NCBI RefSeq assembly: GCF_014764385.1
Contig: NZ_CP061714.1
Span: 496,001 to 560,000, forward strand
Direction of reading: 5' to 3'
From: Luteimonas sp. MC1825
GTDB taxonomy: Bacteria; Pseudomonadota; Gammaproteobacteria; Xanthomonadales; Xanthomonadaceae
DNA: 64,000 nt
Shown here: in pieces, positions 1 to 8,544 of the stretch
Layout: each line of letters opens with the position of its first letter
Position numbering within the stretch: position 1 is the first letter of the stretch
Translations under genes and position numbers: made by a program
The notes under the pieces: model-generated
What the model was told of the DNA's origin: nothing
Seen by the model: only the letters and a program-made list of their open reading frames with translations
Databases searched by the model: none

Positions 1-1
1 G

Positions 2-1015
2 GGCCACCCCGACTACTACCAGGACCTGGCCGAGCGCCTCGCCGCCGAGACGCCGGGGGCGTACTTCATCAACCAGTTCGGCAACCCCGACAACCCGGCC
101 GCGCACGAGCACGGCACCGGCCCGGAGATCCTGCGCCAGATGGCCGAGGTCGGCGGGCTGGATGCGATCGTCTTCGGCTGCGGCAGCTCCGGCACGATGA
201 GCGGGCTGTCGCGCTGCTTCGCCACGCAGGCGCCGGACGTGGAGATGGTGCTGGCCGATCCGGTCGGCTCGATCCTTGCCGAGTACATCAACGAGGGCAC
301 GCTCAGCGACAAGTCGGCCAGCTGGATGGTGGAGGGCATCGGCGAGGACTTCCTGCCGTCGATCTCCGATTTCTCGCGGGTGAAGAAGGCCTATGCGATC
401 ACCGACAAGGAGAGCTTCCTGACCGCGCGCGAGCTGCTGGCCAAGGAGGGCATCCTGGGCGGCTCCTCCACCGGCACGCTGCTGGCCGCGGCGCTGAAGT
501 ACTGCCGCGAGCAGACCACGCCGAAGAAGGTGCTGGTGTTCGTCTGCGACACCGGCAACAAGTACCTGTCGAAGATGTACAACGACTACTGGATGCTCGA
601 CAACGGCTTCATCGAGCGCGAGCAGCACGGCGACCTGCGCGACCTGATCCTGCGCCCGTATTCGCAGCGCGACACCGTGGTGGTCGGGCGCAACGACCTG
701 CTGGTTACCGCCTACCAGCGCATGAAGCTGTACGAGATCTCGCAGCTGCCGGTGATGGACGGCGACGACCTGGTCGGCATCCTCGACGAGTCGGATGTGC
801 TGCTGCACGTCTACGGTGACGAGGCCCGGTTCCGCGACCCGGTGTCGACCGCCATGGCCAGCAAGCTGGAAGTGCTGGACGTGAAATCGCCGATCGAGTC
901 GCTGCTGCCGGTGTTCGACCGCGGCCAGGTGGCGATCGTGATGGACGGCAGCCGTTTCCTCGGCCTGATCACCCGGATCGACTTGCTGAACTGGCTCCGC
1001 CGCCGGGTGAACTGA
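2..1015 (+). CDS. cbs: Cystathionine beta-synthase, 3' part (5' end outside window)
   Basis: Reading frame open from base 2 with no start in the window, so the N-terminal part, including the expected PLP-lysine motif, is missing. What remains is the end of a fold-type II PLP enzyme: the phosphate-binding loop GCGSSGTMSG and a second glycine-rich segment, GGSSTGT. Two CBS domains follow, roughly the last 125 residues, ending with GLITRIDLLNWLRRR. This is the arrangement of pyridoxal cystathionine beta-synthases, which condense homocysteine with serine or cysteine. The cystathionine gamma-lyase/synthase gene directly downstream on the same strand fits a reverse transsulfuration pair. A cysteine synthase with accessory CBS domains is the alternative; the separate CysK at 58.9 kb makes that less likely. 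Confidence 0.88.
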   Translation, partial: GHPDYYQDLAERLAAETPGAYFINQFGNPDNPAAHEHGTGPEILRQMAEVGGLDAIVFGCGSSGTMSGLSRCFATQAPDVEMVLADPVGSILAEYINEGTLSDKSASWMVEGIGEDFLPSISDFSRVKKAYAITDKESFLTARELLAKEGILGGSSTGTLLAAALKYCREQTTPKKVLVFVCDTGNKYLSKMYNDYWMLDNGFIEREQHGDLRDLILRPYSQRDTVVVGRNDLLVTAYQRMKLYEISQLPVMDGDDLVGILDESDVLLHVYGDEARFRDPVSTAMASKLEVLDVKSPIESLLPVFDRGQVAIVMDGSRFLGLITRIDLLNWLRRRVN

Positions 1016-1051
1016 GCCCCTCCGCGGGGCTGGCCACCGCTGGCCCGATGC

Positions 1052-1057
1052 TACAAT
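1052..1057 (+). promoter_or_regulatory. Candidate -10 box for the metB gene
   Basis: TACAAT lies 30 bases upstream of the preferred metB start at 1087. No clear -35 box is visible. The hexamer sits inside the longer in-frame start at 1048, which argues that the shorter start is used. Confidence 0.35.
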
Positions 1058-1086
1058 CCGCAGTCTTTTCAAGCGGATGTGAAGGC

Positions 1087-2283
1087 ATGCACGACGATCA
1101 GGGACACGGCGGCGCGGACACGTCCGGGTGGGGCCATGGCACCCGGGCGATCCACGCCGGGCAGTCGCCGGATCCCTCCACCGGCGCGGTCATGGTGCCG
1201 ATCTACGCGACCTCCACGTACGCGCAGTCCAGCCCGGGCGTGCACCAGGGCTTCGAGTATTCGCGCACCCACAACCCCACCCGCTTTGCCTACGAGCGCT
1301 GCGTGGCCGGGCTTGAAGGCGGCAGCCGCGGCTTCGCGTTCGCCTCCGGCCTCGCCGCCAGCGCGACCGTGCTGGAGCTGCTCGACAGCGGCGCGCACGT
1401 CATCGCCATGGACGACCTCTACGGCGGCAGCTACCGGCTGTTCGAACGCGTGCGCCGGCGCACCGCGGCGCTGGACTTCAGCTTCGTCGACCTGACCGAC
1501 CCCGCCGCGTTCGAAGCCGCGATCACGCCGCAGACGCGGATGGTCTGGGTCGAAACCCCCACCAACCCGATGCTCAAGGTCGTCGACCTGAAGGCGATCT
1601 CCGCGATCGCCCGCAGGCACGGCCTGCTGATGGTGGTCGACAGCACCTTCGCCTCGCCGATCCTGCAGCGCCCGCTGGAACATGGCGCCGACATGGTGCT
1701 GCACTCGGCCACCAAGTACCTCAACGGCCACTCCGACATGGTCGGCGGCATGGTGGTGGTGGGCGACAACGCCGATCTCGGCGAGCAGCTGGCGTTCCTG
1801 CAGAATTCGGTGGGCGCGGTGCAGGGGCCGTTCGACAGCTTCCTCGCGCTGCGCGGGCTGAAGACCCTGCACCTGCGCATGCGCGCGCACTGCGACAACG
1901 CGCTGGCGCTGGCGAAGCACCTCGAGTCCCATCCGGCGATCGAGCAGGTGATCTATCCCGGCCTGCCGTCGCATCCGCACCACGCGCTCGCCGGACGGCA
2001 GATGGACGGCTTCGGCGGCATCGTGTCGGTGGTGGTGAAGGGCGGCCTCGCCGGTGCCACGCGCTTCTGCGAGCGCCTGAAGATCTTCACGCTGGCCGAG
2101 TCGCTGGGCGGCGTGGAGAGCCTGGTCAACCATCCGGCGGTGATGACGCATGCGTCGATCCCGGTGGAGCGCCGCGCAGTGCTCGGGATCAGCGATGCGC
2201 TGGTGCGTCTGAGCGTCGGGGTGGAGGACGTGGCCGACCTGATGGCCGACATCGAGGCGGCACTGGACAGCGTCGCTCCATGA
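1087..2283 (+). CDS. metB: Cystathionine gamma-lyase/gamma-synthase (Cys/Met metabolism PLP enzyme)
   Basis: A 398-residue fold-type I PLP enzyme of the Cys/Met metabolism family, full length. Family motifs include the early YSRTHNPTR segment, the VDSTFASP region and the Schiff-base lysine in HSATKYLNGH (about Lys210). Substrate is either cystathionine (lyase, giving cysteine) or O-succinylhomoserine plus cysteine (synthase). The upstream CBS gene favours the lyase, but sequence alone does not settle it. An in-frame ATG at 1048 overlaps a -10-like TACAAT, so the start at 1087 is chosen. The stop overlaps the start of the next gene in an ATGA. In Xanthomonas the gene in this position marks one edge of the LPS locus. 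Confidence 0.9.
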   Translation: MHDDQGHGGADTSGWGHGTRAIHAGQSPDPSTGAVMVPIYATSTYAQSSPGVHQGFEYSRTHNPTRFAYERCVAGLEGGSRGFAFASGLAASATVLELLDSGAHVIAMDDLYGGSYRLFERVRRRTAALDFSFVDLTDPAAFEAAITPQTRMVWVETPTNPMLKVVDLKAISAIARRHGLLMVVDSTFASPILQRPLEHGADMVLHSATKYLNGHSDMVGGMVVVGDNADLGEQLAFLQNSVGAVQGPFDSFLALRGLKTLHLRMRAHCDNALALAKHLESHPAIEQVIYPGLPSHPHHALAGRQMDGFGGIVSVVVKGGLAGATRFCERLKIFTLAESLGGVESLVNHPAVMTHASIPVERRAVLGISDALVRLSVGVEDVADLMADIEAALDSVAP

Positions 2284-3260
2284 CCCAAACCCCGGGCGCG
2301 GATTCCAGCCACGGGGCGGGCGTGCCATTGGCGCTGGCCTTTGCCGTGTCCGGCGTGGTGTCCGAGGGTGACGCCGGGCCCCGCCTCGGCTACCGCTGCG
2401 CGGGCGAGGGGTACGACCCCGCGCGTCGCGTCGCCGGCGTGGTGGTCGGCATCGACGATGGCGTCAGCCTGCGCTTCGCGCTGCCGGCGGCATCGGTCGA
2501 TTTCATCCTGCTGGAGCCGGCCGCGATTTCCGGCCATTACAGCGTCACGCACATGGTGTACGCCGGCACGCCTGTCGATGACCTCGCGCGGCGCGTGATG
2601 GCGGCGCACGAGCGCCTGGGCGACGCCGCAGGAGCGGGCGCCATCGCCTTCTCCAATGATCGCGGGCGCCCTTCGCTGGAGCTGGATGTCCGCGGCCTCG
2701 GTGCTGTCGGCGGCGGGCAGCACCTGGAGCTGGTGCTGCGTCGCGAGGCCGACGGCGTCGCGGCGGCCGATGCGTTCGCGCGCGTCCTGGCGGCGATCGG
2801 CCGCGGGCAGGACGCCGACCACGCTGCCGGCGCGCGCCTGGCCCGGACGCTGCAGGCCCTGTCGGCGCGCATGGACGGGCTCGCGGCCGCCATCGACACG
2901 CGTGCGGACGGGCCGGGGCAATCCGGTCTGGCCGACGCGATCCAGGCGCTGGTCGCCGCCGGCGCTGCGCGCGACGAACGCATCGCGAGGCTCGAGCGGC
3001 AGTTGGCTGCTCTGGCCGACGTTCTAGGGCGCACCGAAGTGTCGCTGGCTGCGCTCGCGCCCGTGGTGGAAAACGCCGCGGCCCGCCAGGCGGCGGCGGA
3101 AGCCGCCGCGGTCGAGGCGCGCGGGCAGGCCGCGCGCGATGGCGGCGCGGTGCGAAACGAGCTCGCGTCGCTGCAGGAGCAGGTCCGGCACGTGGCGGAT
3201 TCGATGGACAACCTGTTCTGGCGTCGCTGGTCGCGGCGGCTGCGCGGAGGTGGCCGGTGA
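2280..3260 (+). CDS. Uncharacterised coiled-coil protein at head of glycan operon
   Basis: A 326-residue protein whose family I do not recognise. The N-terminal 110 or so residues look like a beta-rich soluble domain. From about residue 170 it is alanine-, arginine- and glutamate-rich with heptad-like spacing (RIARLERQLAALADVLG, later ELASLQEQVRHVADSMDNL), so probably coiled coil, ending in a strongly basic tail. No signal peptide or transmembrane segment. It overlaps metB by ATGA at its start and the first glycosyltransferase by 4 bases at its end, so it is very likely co-translated with the glycosyltransferases. A scaffold or chain-length role like other coiled-coil partners of ABC-dependent O-antigen systems is possible but only inferred. 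Confidence 0.7.
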   Translation: MTQTPGADSSHGAGVPLALAFAVSGVVSEGDAGPRLGYRCAGEGYDPARRVAGVVVGIDDGVSLRFALPAASVDFILLEPAAISGHYSVTHMVYAGTPVDDLARRVMAAHERLGDAAGAGAIAFSNDRGRPSLELDVRGLGAVGGGQHLELVLRREADGVAAADAFARVLAAIGRGQDADHAAGARLARTLQALSARMDGLAAAIDTRADGPGQSGLADAIQALVAAGAARDERIARLERQLAALADVLGRTEVSLAALAPVVENAAARQAAAEAAAVEARGQAARDGGAVRNELASLQEQVRHVADSMDNLFWRRWSRRLRGGGR

Positions 3261-5539
3261 CCGGCAGCGCGCCGGCCGCGGACGCGCCGCGTAACGAGGT
3301 GCTCGGGTATTCCCCGCTGCACCAGCTGCAGCTGCTTGCCGATGACGCGTGGCTGGCGACCGGTGACGACCCGTATTTCCTGGTGGAGTTGCCCGACGCG
3401 GTTCGCGATGGCGGCGTCGTGCGCATCAGCGTCGAACTCGACGGCGAGCATCTGCAGCGGCCCTGCCTCTATCTCGATTCCGGCAGCGGCTGGAACGAGT
3501 CGGGACGCGTCGAGCTCCTTCCCGACGGCCCGCGGCACTGGACCGCGCTCGCGTGCGTCGAGGCGCTGGCCGGTCCGGCACGCTTCGACCCCAGCGAGCG
3601 CGCCGGGCGCTTCCGTCTTGGCATGCTCGCGCTCGAGCGGGTGGCGCCGGCGGCGCTGATGGTGGAGCTGCTCGCGCGTGATGCGGCGGCCCACCCGGAA
3701 TCGGCCGCCGACGTGCTCGCACGCGCGGCGGCAATGGCGCAATCCTCCGGCCACCAGGCGACGTGCGAGTGGTTGCTCGCTGGCGGCCCCGATCGCGTGC
3801 GCGAGCCGCCGGGGTCGTACGCCGGGTGGATTCGCCTGCACGATTCGCCGACCCCGGCCGAGCTGTCCGCGCTGCGCTCTGCGGTGCGCGCGCTGCCGGC
3901 GCGACCCCTGCTGTCGCTGTTGCTTCCGGTGTCGGGCGAGCGCCACGACCTGCTGCAGGCCTGCGTCGCGTCCCTGCGCGCGCAGTGCTATCCCGACTGG
4001 GAGCTGCTGCTGGTCTGCGACGCGCAGACGCTGTCGACGCCGATGCGTGACGCGGTGGACGCGGCGGTTGCCGCCAGCAGCCGTATCCGCATCGCTCCCG
4101 CGCCGGCAGACGATGCGGCGGCCTGGAACCTCGCGCTGGCCGCGGCGGGCGGCGCCTGGGTGGGCGTGATCGAGGGTGCACCGCTGTTCGCGCCGCACGC
4201 CCTGGCGGCACTGGCCGCGGCCGCGGCCGCGCGTCCGGACGCCGGCATGATCTATTCCGACTGCGACCGGATCGATGCGGCCGGGCGCCGCCATGCGCCG
4301 AGCTTTCGCCCTGACTGGAACCCGGACCTGTTCCTGGCGCGCGACTACATCGGTGCCGCGGTGCTGTTCGATGTCGGCCTGGTGCGCAAGGCCGGCGGTT
4401 TCCGCGCCGATCATGCCCCCGCCATGGTCGGCGACCTGGCGCTGCGCTGCGTCGGGCTTGCCGACGCGACGCCGGTCCACGTGCCGATGGTGCTGTCGCA
4501 CTGGCCCGACGGCGCGGGTATCGACCTGGCCGCGCGCGCCGAAGCGCGCCGAGCGGCGCTGCGCGGGCACCTTGGCGATCGCGTCGTTGCGGTCGAGTCG
4601 GCGGGTGACGGCGCGCGCCTGCGCTGGCCGCTGCCGGCGCAGCCGCCGCGCGTCAGCATCCTCGTTCCCACGCGTGATCGTGTCGACCTGCTGCGCCTTT
4701 GCGTGGAGAGCATCCTGTCGCTCACCACCTACCCCGATTTCGAGCTGGTGGTGATCGACAACGGATCCAGCGATGCCGAAGCGCTCGACTACCTGGCGTC
4801 GCTCGACCCGCGGACGCGTGTTCGCGTGCTGCGCTACGACCTGCCGTTCAACTATTCGGCGATCAACAACTTCGCCGTGGCGCAGGCCGAGGGCGACGTG
4901 GTGGCACTGCTCAACAACGACATCGAGGTGATCTCGCCGCACTGGCTCGACGAGATGGTCGCGCATGCGTTGCGCCCGGGCATCGGCGCGGTAGGCGCGA
5001 TGCTCTACTACCCCGACGACACCATCCAGCATGCCGGGGTGGTGGTGGGCCTGGGCGGCGTTGCCGGCCACGTCTATTCCCGCCAGCCACGGGGCAGCAC
5101 GGGCGAGGAGGGGCGTGCCGCACTCGTCCAGAACCTCGCGGCGGTCACGGCCGCCTGCCTGGTGGTGACCAGGTCGGCATGGGATGCGGTCGGCGGCCTG
5201 GATGAGGCGCTGGTGGTGGCGTTCAACGACATCGACTTCTGCCTGCGCCTGCGCAAGGCCGGCTACCGCAACCTGTGGACCCCGCACGCCGAGCTGTACC
5301 ACCACGAGTCCGCGAGCCGCGGCAGCGAGGACACGGAAGAGAAGCTGCGCCGGTTCCACTCCGAGGTGGCCTTCATGATCGAACGCTGGGGCGCGGTGCT
5401 TCACGACGACCCGGCCTACAATCCCAACCTTTCGCTCGCACACGGCGCGGCCAACGAGTTCGCTTCGCCCCCCCGCCGTGGGATGCGCCGGTGGCTGGAC
5501 GATGCGCTCGCGGGCATGTCCTGTATCCGGCGGCAATGA
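3257..5539 (+). CDS. Two-domain GT2 glycosyltransferase with a degenerate first domain
   Basis: A 760-residue protein. Residues about 10-130 look like a beta-sandwich. About 217-440 is a GT-A fold beginning LLSLLLPVSG. About 466-720 is a second GT2 domain beginning VSILVPTRDR, with ILYYP-like and AELYHHESA segments and its metal-binding NND near 553. The second domain looks active. In the first, the acidic DHDD seen at the same place in the neighbouring paralogue is replaced by EGAP (about residue 305), and DDAS is replaced by CDAQ, so catalysis there is doubtful. No membrane segments; a cytoplasmic enzyme of surface-glycan assembly. Overlaps the upstream coiled-coil gene; the paralogue follows 18 bases downstream. 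Confidence 0.85.
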   Translation: MTGSAPAADAPRNEVLGYSPLHQLQLLADDAWLATGDDPYFLVELPDAVRDGGVVRISVELDGEHLQRPCLYLDSGSGWNESGRVELLPDGPRHWTALACVEALAGPARFDPSERAGRFRLGMLALERVAPAALMVELLARDAAAHPESAADVLARAAAMAQSSGHQATCEWLLAGGPDRVREPPGSYAGWIRLHDSPTPAELSALRSAVRALPARPLLSLLLPVSGERHDLLQACVASLRAQCYPDWELLLVCDAQTLSTPMRDAVDAAVAASSRIRIAPAPADDAAAWNLALAAAGGAWVGVIEGAPLFAPHALAALAAAAAARPDAGMIYSDCDRIDAAGRRHAPSFRPDWNPDLFLARDYIGAAVLFDVGLVRKAGGFRADHAPAMVGDLALRCVGLADATPVHVPMVLSHWPDGAGIDLAARAEARRAALRGHLGDRVVAVESAGDGARLRWPLPAQPPRVSILVPTRDRVDLLRLCVESILSLTTYPDFELVVIDNGSSDAEALDYLASLDPRTRVRVLRYDLPFNYSAINNFAVAQAEGDVVALLNNDIEVISPHWLDEMVAHALRPGIGAVGAMLYYPDDTIQHAGVVVGLGGVAGHVYSRQPRGSTGEEGRAALVQNLAAVTAACLVVTRSAWDAVGGLDEALVVAFNDIDFCLRLRKAGYRNLWTPHAELYHHESASRGSEDTEEKLRRFHSEVAFMIERWGAVLHDDPAYNPNLSLAHGAANEFASPPRRGMRRWLDDALAGMSCIRRQ

Positions 5540-5557
5540 TCGATCCTGGATGATCCG

Positions 5558-7885
5558 ATGAAGCAAATTGACGACGCCCGCCAGTCCGCGGGCGCGATCC
5601 TGTCGCTGCCGATGCAGCCGATCAACCACGTGCGTACCGTCAGCGAGGAGCGCGGCTGGGAAGCGGTCGGCAACGACCCCGCGTTCCGCTGCACCTTGCC
5701 GGAGGGCGGGCTGGAAGCCGGCTGGTACGAAGTGGACGTCGCGCTGGAGCTGCTGCAGGGCCCCGAGCTGTGGAGCTATTTCTATCCCGATTATGGCGAT
5801 CCGGACCTCGAGCGCCACAAGGTGTTCGTGCCGGGGCGTGCCGCGGGTGGTGGACGCCAGCGTGCGATCGTCCTCTTCACCAACCATGTCCACCGCCTGC
5901 GCCTGGACCCGGCGGTGGCGGTGTGCAGGTTCCGCCTCGACGACCTGCGGCTGCGACGGATCGGGCGTCGCGACGCGGCGCGCGGGATGCTGCGCGAGGT
6001 GCTCGGCCACCACGCCAACGGCGTTGGCGAGACGTTGCGACGCGCGGCAGGACTGGCGGGGCAGCTGTTGTCCGGCGGCGCATCGGCGTTCGCCGCGCGC
6101 CTGTACGCGCTGTATTCGCGCGCCCCTGCCGGCAGCGCCAACGTCGGCTACCAGACCTGGGTGGATCTCTACGATTCCTGCTCCACCGAGGTGCTCGAGG
6201 CCGCCGGCAGGCAGGCCGCTGCGCTCGCGGTGCAGCCGCTGTTCTCGATCATCGTGCCCGTCTATGACACGCACGAGCGGTGGCTGCGCAAGTGCGTGGC
6301 CAGCGTCCGGCGGCAGGTGTACGGGAACTGGGAGCTGTGCCTGTCCGACGATGCCTCACCCTCGCCGCACGTCCGCAGGCTGCTCGCCGAACTGTCGGCG
6401 GAGGATCCGCGCATCAAGGTGGTCCACCGCGACAGCAACGGACATATTTCCGCCGCGTCCAACAGCGCCATCGAGGAGGCTTCCGGCGACTGGCTGGTGC
6501 TCCTCGACCATGACGACGAGCTGCATCCGCGCGCGCTGGCCGAACTGGCGGAGGCGATCAACCGTTTCCCGCACTGGAAGCTGATCTTCAGCGACGAGGA
6601 CAAGATCGACGAGAACGGCGTCCGCTTCGACCCGTACATGAAGTCGGACTGGAACTACGACCTGTTCCTGTCGCACAACTGCATCAGCCATCTCGGCGCG
6701 TACGACGCCGCCATGGTGCGCGAGGTGGGCGGTTTCCGCGTAGGGATCGAGGGCAGCCAGGACTGGGACCTGGCACTGCGCTGCATCGAGCGCATCCGCC
6801 CTGACCAGGTGGGTCACATCCCAAAGGTCCTGTACCACTGGCGCGCGATCAAGGGGTCCACCGCGCTCGCCCCGCAGGAGAAGGGCTATGCGCACCACGC
6901 CGGCCTGCGCGCGATCGCCGGGCACCTGGAGCGCACCGCGTCCTCGGGTCGCGTGGAGGAAATCCCGGGACAGCACGGCAACTACCGCGTCCGCTATGCG
7001 GTGCCCGATCCGGCCCCGCTGGTCAGCATCATCATCCCGACCCGCGACAAGGTGGAACTGCTGAGGGCCTGCATCGACTCCATCGTCGGGAAGACCACGT
7101 ACCCCGCGTACGAGATCGTCGTGGTCGACAACCAGTCGTCGCAGCAGGATGCGCTGGACTACCTCACGTCGCTGCGCGGCGATCCGCGCGTGCGGGTCGT
7201 CGGGTTTGACGCGCCGTTCAACTACTCGCGCATCAACAACCACGCGGTGGCCGCGGCGCGCGGCAGCGTGCTGTGCCTGATGAACAACGACATCACCGTG
7301 ATCACCCCCGGCTGGCTCGAGGAAATGGTCGGCCACGCCTGCCGTCCCGGCATCGGCGCGGTGGGCGCCATCCTGTATTACCCCAACGACACCATCCAGC
7401 ATGCGGGCGTCATCCTGGGTGCGCATGGCGTCGCCGCGCATGCCTATGCAGGCCACGGGCGCGGCTACCCCGGGCACATGAGCCGGGCGCGCCTGATACA
7501 GGAACTCAGCGCGGTCACGGCTGCCTGCCTGGTCGTCACCCGCGAGGCCTACGAAAGCGTGGGTGGCCTGGACCCGTTGCTGAGCGTCGCGTTCAACGAT
7601 GTCGATTTCTGCCTGCGGCTGCGCGAGGCGGGCTATCGCAACGTGTGGACGCCGTACGCGGAGCTGTACCACCACGAGTCCGCGACCCGTGGCTACGAGA
7701 CGTCCCCCGAGAAGATGGAGCGCTTCAACGGCGAAGTGGTCTTCATGCGCAACCGTTGGGGCGAAGCCTTGCAGTACGATCCCGCCTACAACCGCAACCT
7801 GAGCATCAACGACGAGCTGTACCAGCTGGCCTACCCGCCGCGTGAGCAGTGGCCGGGCCCGCCGCTGCGGGCCCTCGACCGCTGA
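5558..7885 (+). CDS. Two-domain GT2 glycosyltransferase, both domains intact
   Basis: A 775-residue paralogue of the preceding gene. It has an N-terminal beta-rich domain (about 10-130), a first GT2 domain starting FSIIVPVYD (about 229) with DDAS and LDHDDELHP (metal-binding DHDD near 317-320), and a second starting VSIIIPTRDK (about 489) with LMNNDITVI near 574. Both keep acidic metal-binding motifs, so it may add two different sugars or a repeating disaccharide from nucleotide-sugar donors in the cytoplasm. The second domain shares long near-identical stretches with the upstream gene (NDTIQHAGV, AVTAACLVVTR, AELYHHESA), consistent with tandem duplication. Acceptor and donor cannot be told from sequence. 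Confidence 0.88.
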   Translation: MKQIDDARQSAGAILSLPMQPINHVRTVSEERGWEAVGNDPAFRCTLPEGGLEAGWYEVDVALELLQGPELWSYFYPDYGDPDLERHKVFVPGRAAGGGRQRAIVLFTNHVHRLRLDPAVAVCRFRLDDLRLRRIGRRDAARGMLREVLGHHANGVGETLRRAAGLAGQLLSGGASAFAARLYALYSRAPAGSANVGYQTWVDLYDSCSTEVLEAAGRQAAALAVQPLFSIIVPVYDTHERWLRKCVASVRRQVYGNWELCLSDDASPSPHVRRLLAELSAEDPRIKVVHRDSNGHISAASNSAIEEASGDWLVLLDHDDELHPRALAELAEAINRFPHWKLIFSDEDKIDENGVRFDPYMKSDWNYDLFLSHNCISHLGAYDAAMVREVGGFRVGIEGSQDWDLALRCIERIRPDQVGHIPKVLYHWRAIKGSTALAPQEKGYAHHAGLRAIAGHLERTASSGRVEEIPGQHGNYRVRYAVPDPAPLVSIIIPTRDKVELLRACIDSIVGKTTYPAYEIVVVDNQSSQQDALDYLTSLRGDPRVRVVGFDAPFNYSRINNHAVAAARGSVLCLMNNDITVITPGWLEEMVGHACRPGIGAVGAILYYPNDTIQHAGVILGAHGVAAHAYAGHGRGYPGHMSRARLIQELSAVTAACLVVTREAYESVGGLDPLLSVAFNDVDFCLRLREAGYRNVWTPYAELYHHESATRGYETSPEKMERFNGEVVFMRNRWGEALQYDPAYNRNLSINDELYQLAYPPREQWPGPPLRALDR

Positions 7886-7924
7886 TCCCGGCGCGCGGCG
7901 TGCGGCGTGCGCGCGATACCGGCA

Positions 7925-7968
7925 TTCCAACGACCTTCCCACGATTTTCCAACGATCTTCCAACGACT
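7925..7968. repeat. Four 11-bp tandem repeats upstream of a lipoprotein gene
   Basis: Four contiguous copies with no gaps: TTCCAACGACC, TTCCCACGATT, TTCCAACGATC and TTCCAACGACT. They end 9 bases before the lipoprotein start codon and directly abut its ribosome binding region (GGAGA). The spacing equals one DNA turn, so all units face the same side of the helix. Confidence 0.9.
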
Positions 7969-7977
7969 GGAGACACC

Positions 7978-8526
7978 ATGAACAAGATGATCCTGATGGC
8001 CCCCGCCCTGATTGCGGGCCTGCTGGTTGCCGGGTGCGGCGAGCGCCCGGCCGATGGCGCGGCGGTGGCCGAGCCCGCCGCCACGCCTGCAGCGCCTGCT
8101 CCGGAGGCGAGCGTCGCCGCCCCGGTCGCCGCCACCACCGTCCCCTACGCGATGATGACCGGCGCACCCACGGCCGGCCATTGCGCGCTGGACGTGGTCA
8201 ACGGAATCCATGCTCCGTCGGTGACCGTGCCGGTGGGCAGCAAGGCGTCGTTCGGCGGCTGGGCTGCCAGTCCGGAGATCCAGGTGCCGGTAGATGCGCT
8301 GTTCGTGCTGGCCAACGGCACCGACAGCCATGCCGTGCCGCTCGTGGCCGGCGCGGAGCGTCCGGACGTCGCCGCCGCCCTGGCCAGCGACGCGCTCGCC
8401 CAGGCCGGCTACAACCTCGAGATCGACCTCGCCGCAGTTCCCGCGGGCAGCTACGACCTGGTGATCGTCCTCGACCAGGCGAGCTCGGCCTACTGCGACC
8501 TCGGCACCCGGCTGGTGCTGGAGTGA
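7978..8526 (+). CDS. Small lipoprotein of unknown function
   Basis: A 182-residue protein with a clear lipoprotein signal: MNKM, a hydrophobic stretch, then the lipobox LVAGC, predicting lipidation at Cys20. An alanine/proline-rich linker (to about residue 50) leads to a compact domain of about 125 residues with hydrophobic beta-strand-like segments and a terminal CDLGTRLVLE strand. I do not recognise the family. The start at 7978 follows a good Shine-Dalgarno (CTGGAGAC); an in-frame upstream extension would run through the tandem repeats and remove the signal sequence. It sits between a glycosyltransferase and the glycan exporter genes, so an envelope role connected with the polysaccharide is plausible but unproven. 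Confidence 0.75.
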   Translation: MNKMILMAPALIAGLLVAGCGERPADGAAVAEPAATPAAPAPEASVAAPVAATTVPYAMMTGAPTAGHCALDVVNGIHAPSVTVPVGSKASFGGWAASPEIQVPVDALFVLANGTDSHAVPLVAGAERPDVAAALASDALAQAGYNLEIDLAAVPAGSYDLVIVLDQASSAYCDLGTRLVLE

Positions 8527-8544
8527 TTCCAGGCCGCCACGCCA

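Noticed and set aside
1048-1086. Upstream ATG start for metB
   Set aside because: It overlaps the TACAAT promoter-like box and adds a non-family N-terminus.
2537-6274. A 1245-residue open frame on the minus strand
   Set aside because: It covers the known glycosyltransferase genes on the opposite strand, is rich in Arg, His and Ala without any domain, and reflects the third-position GC bias of this genome.
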